A stretch of 64,000 bases of DNA from Melitaea cinxia (taxonomy: Eukaryota; Arthropoda; Insecta; Lepidoptera; Nymphalidae), in assembly GCF_905220565.1 (NCBI RefSeq), contig NC_059409.1:14502549-14566548 (forward strand), in the 5' to 3' direction. A program made the position numbers and the translations under genes. Shown in pieces: positions 52,847-63,865 of the stretch (positions are counted from its first letter, which is position 1; every line of letters begins with the position of its first letter). The notes beneath the pieces were generated by a model, which worked only from the letters and a program-made list of their open reading frames with translations, searched no databases and had not been told where the DNA came from.

Positions 52847-53481
52847 TATTATGTTTGTAAGAATTCTCGTTCGAAGCGGAGGTGAACCATTAGTCATTAT
52901 TTATATGATTTGTTACAGGTACGTACCTACTACTTACAACTGGAGAGATATCAACAAGCATCTGTATATAGTATCGACCGCCATAACAAAACAGGTAACG
53001 TTCTTGTTATGCTTATATATAATTTATGCGTATTGCAGTATGTCTTTTGCAATGGTAATATTTATTTTGTATTCTCCTACTTTATGCTAAACACAAAAGT
53101 GACTAAACCATTTACTGTATGTTATATAAAACATTTTAGCGTATCATTGCTAGGAAAGGGTTTCCTCTCCTGTAAAGAGCAAGTTGGAATTTTTCGAAAC
53201 AGATATGTTTTATTCGCAAAGTTTTGCTTTATACCGAGCACAAATACACACGCAAAAATACAATTTGAATCTATAAAATTTGATACCGATTCACCTATCT
53301 TGTTGAATAGGGGGCCAATGGAGGCCCCGGGCGGATAATTTAACTGTTTCTTTGCCTTGTGGTAATATATCACATAATTTACAATAAAAAAATACCGTCT
53401 TGATACTGTGGTTTCCGTTAATTATATCGTACTATATTTATAATACTAACATATAATAATAGTACTTTAGTGAGGTTTTTA
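52847..53481. other. Unassigned stretch with overlapping open frames
   Basis: Forward frames of 86 and 142 codons (52830-53090, 52910-53338) overlap each other and a minus-strand frame. The longer one has no hallmark domain, and GT/AG signals are not decisive. It is the longest unexplained frame outside repeats, so an exon cannot be excluded. Confidence 0.3.
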
Positions 53482-53907
53482 ACCGACTTCCAAAAAAGGA
53501 AGAGGCTCTCAATACGATTGTACTTTTTTTGTAATGTATGTTACTTTAGATCTTTTGACGGGTGGACCGATTTCAACATTTTTTTTTTTTTTGATCGAAA
53601 GGTGGTGCGTGTCATTTGGTCCCATTTAAATTTATTTGAGATCCAACAACTTCTTTTCGAGTTTTATATCTAATAATGCATTTTTACTTGACTATTTTTT
53701 CGTTGACCTGTGTTGTATTATACCGCATAACTTTTTACTGGGTGTACCGATTTTGATGATTTTTAATTTAATCGAAAGCTAATGTTTATCATGTAGTCAC
53801 ATTTAAATTTCAACGAGATGTGATTACTTTTTTGAGTAATCTTTGATAAACGGGTATTTATTTACGCGTATTACTTGTCGATGTAATTGAAGTCGAGCAA
53901 ATAAAAT
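53482..53907 (-). repeat. Repeat F copy (426 bp)
   Basis: Plus strand from ACCGACTTCCAAAAAAGGAA to GAAGTCGAGCAAATAAAAT, TA on both sides. The hairpin GTTTGC/GCAAAC near the far end is lost. Confidence 0.78.
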
Positions 53908-54535
53908 TATTGTTATACTTTATTTGAATAGTAAATATCCAAAAATCGAAATTAATTAATTACTGTAATCTTAGACTTCAAAAATATTATTTAATTTTAA
54001 TTTACATTTTTTGTTTTAGTCCACCATCGAATCGGAATATAGATTCTAAAAAGATAAAACGGCAAAAAAATCCGTAGTTACTTAAAAAAAACTGTTTCAT
54101 TATAAGTTTAGTGATATCATGAAATACAGTGCCACTAAAACTGACTGTTCATGGTATCTTTGTTCTAATACGGTAACATCTTTCACCGAGACGCAAAACA
54201 CTGTCACGCACCCAGTATACACACTTAGACTTGTTTACGATATATATTTACAAGTTTTATTTCCTTTTATTTCTGTGTTTCGGACATCTTAACTTAAGAT
54301 TTGTATGCGTTGGTTAATAGCTATTCAGCTTATAATATATATGATGCAGCTAACTGGTTAATCTAGGAGACACACAGAGTGAATGAATATGTCATTTTAT
54401 AGTACATCCAAATGAATCCCTGATTGTAATTTGAATTATGTTTGTGTAAATTTTCAGGATTATGTAATAATAATACTTTACAATTGCAATCGTAAATATT
54501 GAAATTTCTTATCAAATTAAATTGCTAACATCATT
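53908..54535. other. AT-rich stretch without recognised feature
   Basis: No gene or repeat match. Confidence 0.4.
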
Positions 54536-54548
54536 AAAAATAAATTTA

Positions 54549-54887
54549 CGCTTCAGCCTGTAATATCCCACTACTGGGCATAGGCCTCTTTCCCCATGTA
54601 GGAGAAGGATCAGAGCTTAATACACCGCGCTGCTCCAATGCGGGTTGGCGGATATATTCCCTACCATGAGTAACGATCGCTATCAGGTGTACATGATAAC
54701 AAACGGGACCGACGGCTTAACGTGCTTTCCGAGGCACGGTGGGGAGACCCACAAGAACTGTACACCCAGACCACGGCAAACACCTGTATGGCCAATACAA
54801 ATGTTTGTCGTGTGCGGGGATCGAACCCGTAACCCCCAGCTCAACAGGTACAATCCATGGATGTAAGCGTTGCGCCAACGCGGCGTC
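54549..54887 (-). mobile_element. SINE-B, full length, with 13-bp duplication
   Basis: On the minus strand it begins GACGCCGCGTTGGCGCAACG (A-box), has B-box GGGTTCGATCCCC, the full body and the tail ending CAGTAGTGGGATATTACAGG. AAAAATAAATTTA is repeated at 54536-54548 and 54888-54900. At 339 bp this copy fixes both ends of the family. The open frames on both strands are shadows. Confidence 0.93.
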
Positions 54888-55018
54888 AAAAATAAATTTA
54901 GAATATCATAATGTGATATAAGTAATAGTATCTAATTATTTTGGTATGTTTACGTTACAAAAACTTGGGAGATATTTAAAGTGAGGCTTTGTTCCAAATA
55001 ATAATTAAAGTAAATTTT

Positions 55019-55300
55019 ATGGTAGGCACAGTAGGACATTTTCCTGCTCAAAATATAGAGCAGCCCGACTATGGTTGTACCTCGACCTTACAGAAGGTCA
55101 TAGCTAAATAATACTGTTTTTAAGCACTTGTGTTCCTGTTGGTGCGTAAGACGACTAGAGCTGCTAAGGGGAATTGAAGATAGGGTCGGCAAAGCATTTG
55201 CAATTGTTCTGGTGTTGCAGACGTCTTATAAGCTACTGTAATCGCTTACCATCAGGTATCTTAACATCTTGTTTGTCAACCTAGTTATATAAAACAAAAA
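55019..55300 (+). mobile_element. SINE-A copy
   Basis: ATGGTAGGCACAGTAGGACA to CAACCTAGTTATATAAAACA, moderately diverged, with an A-rich tail. Confidence 0.82.
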
Positions 55301-55502
55301 AAATAAAAATAATTACAGGAGACGTCAACATATAAGTTGACATTACATAGATATTTATATAGCTGCGGTCCTGTATACTTTAAACCGTAAATACAAGATA
55401 ACTTTTCTCAATGATTAAGCTTTTAAACTATTTTTCCCCTAAATGCTCGAAAAGTAGTGAAATCAAATACTAAAGTAATCCGCTCTGTTATAGTAAATAA
55501 TC

Positions 55503-55682
55503 ACGCCTCGTGGTTTTACCTGATATTTTCAAATCCCGTGGAAATTCCGAGGTAAAAAGTAACGTATGTTTTATGTTTAATCTCCAACTATCTACATAAC
55601 GAGTTGCATTGTAATCTGTTCACCAGTTTGCGTGAAGGATTAACAAACATCCAAACTTTCGCCTATATAAAATTAGTATGAT
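55503..55682 (-). mobile_element. Helitron-like element, decayed
   Basis: CGCCTCGTGGTTTTACCTGA, TCTACATAACGAGTTGCATTG (in part) and TATATAAAATTAGTATGA parallel the copy at 46.9 kb. Confidence 0.5.
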
Positions 55683-55792
55683 CCTGGGGTGTAATTTCGC
55701 GTAGCCTTATGTAACAATAACAGGTATTTATCAAAGCATTAGTATATTGTCTCGTCAATTAATATGTCGTTAATATAAATTCGCTTCGTTTC

Positions 55793-55980
55793 AGCCTGTA
55801 ATATCCCATTGCTGGGCATAGGCCTCTTTCCCCATGTAGGAGAAGGATCATTGCTGAATCCATCACGTTGCTCCAATGCGAGTTGGCGAATATATTCCCT
55901 ACTATGAGTAACGATCGCTATCAGGTGTACATGATAATAAACGGGACCGACGGCTTAACGTGTTCTCCGAAACACGTAAT
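55793..55980 (-). mobile_element. SINE-B, head missing
   Basis: CAGCCTGTAATATCCCATTG through CGGCTTAACGTGTTCTCCG; the tRNA-like head is absent. Confidence 0.8.
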
Positions 55981-56264
55981 ATCAATTAATTATTTGTAAT
56001 GGACACCACTCTTCTTCATTAGAGACGTGTAACGCTTGGGGTAGCAATGAAAGTTGTGTTACGTTTAATTTATATAGTTTTGTTGTAGTTTGCAATTTAA
56101 TTATGTATTATATCGGAATGTTTTGTCAATTTTAAAGTTATTAATTTGGGTATTCTAGATATATTTGTAATGACCTCTTTTTGTACGATATATTACGATT
56201 ATTTACGATTTATTTACTTGCGCCGTACTGAATATAAAACGTTCATGCTTATAATAAATAAATA
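55981..56264. other. AT-rich stretch without recognised feature
   Basis: No gene or repeat match; (AAAT)n near 56255. Confidence 0.4.
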
Positions 56265-56470
56265 AATGAACGCCTCACACTTAACGGGCCTCGCTAGGCC
56301 CCATTTCCTCCAGTCAGAGGTCCGGAAACATCAAAATACATAGCAAAAACCCCCAAACAACAAAGATCTGTATTACTTATACAAATGTTTGCTATGCGTG
56401 GGGATCGAATCTGCGACTGTCAGCGAAACCAGCTAGTGTTGTGAACGCTGCGCCAACGCATCGTCAATTT
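56265..56470 (-). mobile_element. tRNA-headed SINE, variant of SINE-B
   Basis: On the minus strand the head GTTGGCGCAGCGTTCACAAC and B-box AGATTCGATCCCC are clear, followed by ACGCATAGCAAACATTTGTA. The body (GAGGCCCGTTAAGTGTGAGG) differs from SINE-B. Confidence 0.6.
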
Positions 56471-57175
56471 CGCAAACAATTTTAGAAGGATGTCTAACCT
56501 GTGACATCAGTCCTTACCGATACTGAAGACAAAAGTTTAATTTATAAATTTTGTCCATTAATCCATCTTTATGTAAAAAAGGAAAAACAAACAGTATATA
56601 ATATGTTTTTATAAATAGCACATATTTCAAAAATCCGAAACAGTTTCCAAAGATTGTAATGATTTCATTGATGTTAACACGCATCACGCCAAATCTACTT
56701 CAAACTATGAAAAGTTCTATAAGTCCAAGTGAGGTTTTTAGTAGTAAGTTTAAGTCTTAGATGGCTTAAAGTGACCTGTTGGTTCACTCAGAATTCCGTG
56801 TCCAGAAAATCTGTCACAGCGACAACATCCACCAACTATAATTACTAATTACAGACAGTATTAAGGAATATTCAAACGGAACAGTACGCAGTGAACGAAT
56901 ATGTTATAGCGTTGATTCTCACGCATTCTAAATAATTGTTCAACCGTTTCGCGCCACTTAAGCGATTAAGCGATGCCAATGGAAAGCGGCATCCCGTATA
57001 ATCTGTATTTCAAACTGTTACTGGCATTACATTATAATTCCTGTACCCATACTTTATGTGGGAACGTTGAAAGTGTAATATTAGGTTTTATGTTCTTAGC
57101 TTTTTACAATATATGTTGTCAAGCTTATTTAAATTATATTAAATATATGCCCTTTTCATTATGTTGCCTATTTCA
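56471..57175. other. AT-rich stretch without recognised feature
   Basis: The 82-codon forward frame from 56973 runs into SINE-C and is not called. Confidence 0.4.
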
Positions 57176-57510
57176 GGAATCATCATCATTTCAGGCTATT
57201 GTAGTCCACTGCTGGACATAGGCCTCCACAAGTTCGTGCTAAAAATGGCATGAACTCGTGTGTTTTGCCCATAGTCACCACGCTGGGCAGGCAGGTTGGT
57301 GACTGCAAGTCTGGCTTTGTCGCACCAAAGACTCTGCTGCCCGTCTTCGGCCTGTGTATTTCAAAGACAGTAGTTGGATGGTTATACCGCCATCGGTCGG
57401 CTTTATAAGTTCCAAGGTGGTAGTGGAACTGTGTTATCCCTTAGTCGCCTCTTACAACACCCACGGGAAGAGAGGGGGTGGCTATATTCTTTAATGCCAT
57501 AGCCATATAA
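57176..57510 (-). mobile_element. SINE-C, near full length
   Basis: ATCATCATCATTTCAGGCTA at the left is the complement of the (TGA)n tail, and GGCTATATTCTTTAATGCCA at the right is the 5' end. No clear target duplication remains. Confidence 0.85.
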
Positions 57511-57715
57511 AATCCAACGCTGTATATCTATGGCTTCTAAAAAAAATTTTCATGTGCCGGAATTGATCTCGCAACCTTTAATATGTTTTTTGTTTTACAT
57601 AAATATAAAAAATAAAATAAAATAATTCGCTCTCCTACTCGGTGAAACAGGTATACATACATATGCCTTGCAGTGCGATGTTACAGGCTGAATTGTTTTT
57701 TAATTATTTTTTTTA
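57511..57715. other. AT-rich stretch with a SINE-B tail scrap
   Basis: GCGATGTTACAGGCTGAATTG at about 57675 (in part) recalls the end of SINE-B. Confidence 0.4.
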
Positions 57716-58339
57716 ACCGACTTCCAAAAAAGGAGGAGGTTCTCAATTCGACTGTATTTTTTTTATTTTTTATTTTTTTTTTTTTTAATGTATGTTACAT
57801 CAGAACTTTTGACCGGGTAGACCGATTTCGACAAATTTTGTTTTAATCGAAAGGTGGTGTGTGCCAATTGGTCCCATTTAAATTTATTTGAGATCTAACA
57901 ACTACTTTTCGAGTTATATCTAATAATGCGTTTTTACTTGACGCTTTTTTCGTCGACCTACGTTGTATTATACCTCATAACTTTCTACTGGATGTACCGA
58001 TTTTGAATATTCTTTTTTTGTTGGAAAGGGGATATCCCTAGTTTGGTACCGTGATAAGGAAACCAGGATCTGATGATGGGATCCCAGAGAAATCGAGGGA
58101 AACTCTCGAAAATCTGTAATAACTTTTTACTGAGTTTACCGATTTTGATAATTTTTAATTTAATCGAAAGCTGATGTTTATCATGTGGTCACATATAAAT
58201 TTTATTGAGATCTGATAACTACTTTTTGAGTAATCTTTGATAACGCGTAGTTGCTTGACTATTTTTTCGTCGATCTACGTTATATTACTTGTCGATGTAA
58301 TTGAAGTCGGTTTTTTTTTCGTTTGCGAGCAAACACAAT
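57716..58339 (-). repeat. Repeat F, longest copy (624 bp)
   Basis: Plus strand runs from ACCGACTTCCAAAAAAGGAG to GTTTGCGAGCAAACACAAT, with TA at 57714-57715 and 58340-58341. The interior holds three similar blocks built on an AACTTTT(T/C)TACTGG or GACCGGG motif followed by TCGAAAG, each about 120-150 bp apart. It encodes no protein. A hairpin GTTTGC-GA-GCAAAC lies six bases from the end. Confidence 0.85.
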
Positions 58340-59216
58340 TATTTTAATACAAATCTTGTCCTGTCAATCTGCCGAACAAAAAAAAAACATGTATGAATCA
58401 TTTTTTTTTAATTTTCTTAATTTAAATACTTCTTTTTAAATTTCTGTGATTAATTTTTATTTATAGAAAATAGATGAAGTATCACAGAAATGACTGTTAA
58501 GTGTTAAAGAATAAAAGCCAGTATCGTTTTCTTTACGAAGCGGGAGTTGATTACACAACAGGTACTCGACGACGTTGAAAAGATTCCGCCGGTCGGAATT
58601 TGTCATTTCGTCATTTTCATTTGTTAACGATCTATTGTTTCTACAAAGATAAAAGATTTTTCTTTTAATGAAAATTTTCATATTACACACAATTACTAGG
58701 TATTGAAAAAAAAAAATTAAAAGAAATTTTAAGAGCTGAAAACACCGTTTCTAAGCTTTTTTTCATTATAATCAGCGTTGAATTTTGTATGTTTTTTATA
58801 GATTTACAAAAAATAAATCTTTTTTATATCTCTATTCTTTGCATATCAAAGGTAATTTTGATTTAATTTTAATGAACAAATGTTATCTTTAGATAAGACT
58901 GTCGCTATGCATGACTATTATTTGAAGGAGTCTGATAAATTGTCTTTTGCAGTTTACTCTTTAGGAATCGATTTTTATAAAAGGCTCTCACATTACACAT
59001 TATTTATACATACACAAACATATTTTTAACTTATATGTTCACTAACGTTTTAATAAAAAAATGGGATATTTATTTTCTTATTTACAACACAACATCCACG
59101 GGCTCGTAATTTATAAGCATCTAGCATTTTATTGCTTATCCGCGAGTGGTTTTTTATTACATTGACACTTTAGACCAACAGTCCTCATGTTGCCTAAAAA
59201 AGGCATTACATATCCG
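58340..59216. other. AT-rich stretch without recognised feature
   Basis: The 77-codon minus-strand frame at 58457-58690 shows no domain. Confidence 0.4.
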
Positions 59217-59403
59217 GCGATATCCTGCTCATAAGCTCGTCTGGAGAAGTACCTCAACCTTACAGAAGATAACAGCTGAATAACACTGCTCGCAAGTGCC
59301 TTTGGAGGGTCCAGGGGTAGGGTCGGCAACGCGCTTGCGTTGCTTCTGGTGTTGCAGGCGTCTATAGGCTATGGTGACCGCTTACCATCAGGTGGGCCAT
59401 GGC
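59217..59403 (+). mobile_element. SINE-A, both ends decayed
   Basis: ATCCTGCTCATAAGCTCG to CCGCTTACCATCAGGTGGGC, with an internal deletion. Confidence 0.75.
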
Positions 59404-59424
59404 CTCAGGAGCGGGAGGTATGTA

Positions 59425-59600
59425 TATTTGTTACTCTTTCACGCAGAAACTACTCGATCGATTTTAATGAAATTTGGTACGTATCGTAGATGTCTGGAGA
59501 TCTATAATAACACGTATGCTACTTTCTATCCCGACATTCCTACGGGATCGGAAATTATCCGGGTGAAACCGCGTTCCGTAGTTAGTTTTGTCTATATATC
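59425..59600 (+). repeat. Helitron-like fragment (H2-related)
   Basis: TTGTTACTCTTTCACGCAGA, AACTACTCGATCGATTTTAA and CCGGGTGAAACCGCG keep the order of H2-type elements, without clear TC or CTAG ends. Confidence 0.5.
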
Positions 59601-59829
59601 TTTCTGTTTACTTTATCTTCTCCATGCGTCACGTTAAAACGACGGTATTGATTTGAATTTGAAAATTGATATCATTTGAGTTCATACTACGAGCTAGGAG
59701 GTGGGACCCCAGTCGGCCCAGTCAAGCGAATATTCCTACTTTTTATGTCAAAATTCAGCTCGGTTTTGAATAAAGTGATTTTAGTTTAGATTTAGTCATT
59801 TTAGTCTTAGCCAGACCTAAATAAATGTA

Positions 59830-60008
59830 TCTATACTAATATTATAAAGCTAAAAAGTTTGAAGGCGCTAATCTCAGGAGATATCAATTCGAATTGAAAA
59901 ATTCTATTTTGTGTTTAATTCTATTTTGTTTTTCCCATTTACCGAGGAAGGCTTATAGGCCATTCTATTCCTTAAATTTACACGTTTCAAACCACAGGGC
60001 ACAGCTAG
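59830..60008 (+). mobile_element. Small Helitron-like element (179 bp)
   Basis: TCTATACTAATATTATAAAG at the start and CACAGGGCACAGCTAG at the end, followed by T. The interior has TTTACCGAGGAAGGCTTATA. Confidence 0.75.
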
Positions 60009-60059
60009 TTAGTAATAAGATTGTATTCAGTGTGCTTTGTCATCTACATATTAATACTT

Positions 60060-60400
60060 GAAGCAAAAACTTTGTACCCCTTCTTACGAAAATTGCGCAG
60101 ACGGAGGAGTATGAAATTTCGTACACTTATAGTTTATATAGAGGAGTGCAGAATGCTAATATTTTTTTAAATTATGCATAAAAATATATTAAATCAATAA
60201 AAAAAAAGTATTACACATCCTATCATGTATTTGACACACACACGCATATTATGCTCTTTTGTTAATTGTAAAAGTCTGTAGCCAAAATGAAATTTAAAAA
60301 AAAAATGTTCTTTATTTTCATTATTTTTTTGGTTTTCTTTAATTTAAATTTTTAATTATGGTTGAATTTCGACCTCTGGGCGACCACTAATATTAATATA
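60060..60400 (+). mobile_element. H3 Helitron-like element without repeat F
   Basis: AAGCAAAAACTTTGTACCCC, AGTGCAGAATGCTAAT and AATTATGCATAAAAATATAT are the complement of the copy at 11.7-12.2 kb. It ends GGTTGAATTTCGACC then CACTAATA. This copy shows the uninterrupted site. Confidence 0.65.
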
Positions 60401-60817
60401 TAAACAAATAGACATGTCGGTCGCAACATGTTTCGAGACGGACAGAACATATTTCAATTGACAAACGGTTATCCACAGTCTCTTTGTTCATTGAGAGGTC
60501 AAGATGGGTTCAGTGATAAAATGTCCCTAAAAGGCGAACCCTTTGTGATCGCTGTTCGAAGTATTTAGATGAGTAACGTAAATATTAGTACGATAATGTT
60601 TTGTTTGTTTTGAGAGTGATTCAAGCTTTTGTTTCCTAATGATTATGCATATAATAACAATTTGTTTGTATATACATTGTTTTATGTATAAGATAATGAT
60701 TTTTTGCTGTTGCTTAGTTGCTTTTATTGGTTTTTCGTTTCAAAGAACTTTAAAAATGTTACATTGTCGACAAAAATAGCTTGAAATAATAAATAATGCT
60801 ATAAGACTAAAACAAAC
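60401..60817. other. AT-rich stretch without recognised feature
   Basis: No gene or repeat match. Confidence 0.4.
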
Positions 60818-60880
60818 GTTTGTCATCAGCGGGGATCGAACTCATGACCGCTGCGCTAACGCGTCTTCTAGCAAAGGAAT
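60818..60880 (-). repeat. tRNA-like SINE head fragment
   Basis: Complement of CGCGTTAGCGCAGCGGTCA and B-box GAGTTCGATCCCCGC, followed by ACAAACG. It is a SINE-B-type head without a body. Confidence 0.6.
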
Positions 60881-61134
60881 TGTTTGCTCAAACTAGGAAA
60901 TGAACCTAGTGAGACTCAGTCGCTGTGCGCCTCGCTTTCGCGGACCACTTCAGGTGCTTCCTAGGACCGCGGACAATCAGCTAAGAACCACTTGTCTAGA
61001 CCTACATAATATGCACATTGTTCTCGTATTTCCTTCATGTGAACTTACTCTGACTACGTATTTAAGAAGTATTACTTATTTTAACAGAATTATTAATAGT
61101 GGTTTACAAGTAAATAAGTTTTTTTTTTTTTATA

Positions 61135-61250
61135 TTACTAGGTCGGCAAACAAGTATACGGCTCACCTGATGGTAAGCGATTACCGTAGCTTATAGACGC
61201 TTGCAACACCAGAAGCATCGCAAGCGCGTTGCCGACCCAATCCCGAGTTT
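61135..61250 (-). mobile_element. SINE-A, 5'-truncated
   Basis: ACTAGGTCGGCAAACAAGTA to GCGCGTTGCCGACCCAATCC, preceded on plus by a T run (the poly(A) of the minus strand). The forward frame at 60900-61196 ends in it and is not called. Confidence 0.8.
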
Positions 61251-61548
61251 GATATTGTCTCCTTCTTTCCTCTTCTTAGTCATTGTGCTCCACCCACTGC
61301 TGTCAGCTGTCCCAATGGAAACGCCCAACTTATTTATTTTCACAGAAATATGTTATTTCGCTTAGTGTTTACTTATTGTATCGCTACAACTGAACTACAT
61401 ATAATAATGTAATACGAGGATAAAAAGGTCTTTTAAATAATAAAACGGATACATATGCATCAACATGGTATTCTTTTACCGTCACTAATCTACATTATAC
61501 AAGCAATATAAGCTAATAAATTAAAATTAAAAAAAAAAATTAAAAAAT

Positions 61549-61643
61549 TTATAATTGTGTTTGCTCGCAAACGAAAAAAATCGACTTTGTGTCGATGTAA
61601 TTGAAGTCGGTTTTTTTTTCGTTTGCCAGCAAACACAATTATA
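61549..61643. repeat. Palindrome made of two repeat F ends
   Basis: TATAATTGTGTTTGCTCGCA at the left is mirrored by GCCAGCAAACACAATTATA at the right, with AAATCGACTT and GAAGTCGGTT facing each other and GTGTCGATG at the centre. It looks like a repeat F in which one terminus has been duplicated in inverted orientation. Confidence 0.75.
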
Positions 61644-61847
61644 TTTTTTATTTTAAGCTTACTCACATACCCAATAATCCCTCAATATGTTGGTACTTCT
61701 ATCAATATACAATACTATAGTGTTTTATCTCGTAAATATTCAATCTTTTGTACAATATGTCTTCTCTTATTTAGGAGAATGATTGAAACATAATCCGCTC
61801 ATCTACTTTACTACTGTTTTACGGAATTGTCGATCGATGGATTCAGC

Positions 61848-62165
61848 CTACAATATCCCACGTCTAGGCCTCTTTTCCCATGCAGGGAGAAGGAGCGGAG
61901 CTTAATCCACCACGCTACTCTACTGCGGGTCGGCGGATATATTCTCTACTATGAGTAACGATCGCTATCAGGTGTACATGATAACAACCGCGACCTACAC
62001 CTTATTCTACGAGGTACGTTGAGGAGACTAACAAGGTCAGATATTCAAACCGGAAACAAATATTTATTCTAATACAAATATCCAACCCGAGCGAAATCGA
62101 ACCCTGAAACCACCGGTGTTTGGGCGCCTACAGGGCACACACACCACCACGACAGAGTGGTTTAT
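61848..62165 (-). mobile_element. SINE-B2, continuous copy
   Basis: Tail and body (CAGCCTACAATATCCCACG to CATGATAACAACCGCGACC) lead to a head unlike that of SINE-B: complement CCCGAGCGAAATCGAACCCT, GGCGCCTACAGGGC and ACCACGACAGAGTGG. It is the reference for the two interrupted B2 copies. Confidence 0.78.
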
Positions 62166-62216
62166 AAAGAATTATGGGCAATTTAAACAACCACAATTAC
62201 AATATATATTTATATA

Positions 62217-63598
62217 GTATGAAATAAAAGTTTGTCGCGAGATTCAAGTAGGTCGTATTTACTTACTTTGAAAATTATCAAAATCACAGTCAGTTCGATC
62301 AGTTTATGTTATTTACTTATTTATCTATGTATTACTTTATTTTTCAAGTTACTCTCAGCAAGCCCTTTCATTTAGTATTATTATTTCATTTCATCGGTAC
62401 ACATATTGTAGGATTGCATTAAAAATAACTACACGGCCATCTTGTTTTTGTACGTATGTGGATATGAACGCCGTGTTGGATTTAAAATGACGTCACAAAA
62501 AAAATCAGCTCGATCGGTTAAAGATATATGCTTCAAACTCGAGTTGAGTTGCGAAATTTCATCCTAACAAACATACATACTTACCAACTGAGGTAGAGCA
62601 CAGCAGGAATTTCCTGCTCAAAATATGGAGCAGCCCGACTGGGGAAGTACCTCGACCTTACAGAAGATCACAGCTAAATAATACTGCTTTCAAGCAGTAT
62701 TGTGTTCCTGTTGATGAGTAAGGTGACCAGAGCTCTTGGAAGGGATTGGGGATTGGGTCGGCAACGCGCTTGCGATGCTTCTGGTGTTGCAGGCGTCTAT
62801 AAGCTACGGTAATCTCTTACCATCAGGTGAGCCATACGCTAAAAAAAAAAAAAAACTTACATACATTGCAAGTTAAATAAAAGCCTTTAAAAACGCTTTG
62901 ACTCTTTGGACGAGCGATAACTTAAAATTTCAGTTGTCAATCTGATAAGTACAGAAACTTAAACCCAGCGTATCTACGGTGGCTTAGAAAACGCTTAACA
63001 CTCAATGGCCCCACTAGGATTTACTTGTCTCGGGGGTAAAACTTGAAGAAGAAAGAATTGTTGAAGAATTGTTTTTATATTTAACTCAAGAGGGATCTCA
63101 CTCACAACTGCGAATTATAATGGAGTCGCATAGTCTTTATAAATCTTTATGTTTTCCTATGATAGTATTTATGACGATTCTTGTTTTACTCAATTTTGTA
63201 CTACTTTTTGCGTTTTTTTTTATTTCGTAGATATATTTGTTCTGTATATTTCTTCTTTTAAATTTTTTTCGTATTCTTAGCTTTAAGCGCTGATTGTTTT
63301 CTTTTGCAGCTGTGTATTTTTTTAAAATCGCTATTATTATTTTAATTATTGATCTCCGTCGTAGGTTTTTCAGATAGTATAATTACATCATAATTTACAT
63401 TCCATAAAGTTTCTTGAAACAGTATGATTCCGACCATGAAATACAAATGACCTTACGTTACAGCTAAGTCTGTAATACAAATCAAATAATAAAAATGTAA
63501 GGTTTCGTTTTCACGCCAATGTATCACGTGATTTTGATAATTTTCAAAGTAAGTAAATACGACCTACTTGAATCTCGCGACAAGCTTTTATTTCATAC
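62217..63598. mobile_element. TIR-M: DNA element with 71-bp inverted ends
   Basis: 62217-62287 and 63528-63598 are inverted repeats of 71 bp with about one mismatch, beginning GTATGAAATAAAAG and including GTCGCGAGATTCAAGTAGG. TA lies outside each end (62215-62216, 63599-63600). The interior of about 1.1 kb, excluding a SINE-A insertion, has no transposase frame. TA flanks suggest Tc1/mariner-type movement by an outside enzyme. Diverged relatives lie at 8.9-9.5 and 17.8 kb. Confidence 0.82.
62587..62855 (+). mobile_element. SINE-A nested in TIR-M
   Basis: AACTGAGGTAGAGCACAGCA to GTGAGCCATACGCT directly followed by 14 A; the usual GCCGACCTAGT end is absent, so the A run starts early. ACTTAC occurs on both sides and may be a short target duplication. 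Confidence 0.88.
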
Positions 63599-63600
63599 TA

Positions 63601-63865
63601 GCTGTGCCCGCAACTTCGTTCGCGTGGAATTTAACAAATAAAGTTAATGTTTAGTTACACTAAAATAAAAATAGTTACTCCTTATCACACCAGCTATCTG
63701 CCAGTGAAAGTCCCGTCAAAATCGGTGTAGCCGTTTCAGAGATTAGCCGTAATAGACAGACAGCCAGACAAAAATTGTAAAAAATGTTATTTTGGTATAG
63801 GTACCATATGCATTTAGTAAAAAGCGGTTATTTTAATATTACAAACAGACACTCAAAGACAATTT
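63601..63865 (-). mobile_element. H4 Helitron-like element, uninterrupted
   Basis: GCTGTGCCCGCAACTTCGTT is, on the minus strand, the GC-rich 3' end. AGCCGTTTCAGAGATTAGCC, GACAGACAGCCAGACAAAAA and AGCGGTTATTTTAATATTAC follow. It is the empty-site reference for the repeat F insertion at 16.7 kb. Confidence 0.65.

Noticed and set aside
61549..61643. A bidirectional transcription terminator
   Set aside because: The palindrome is explained by two inverted repeat F ends, and eukaryotic genes do not use such hairpins.
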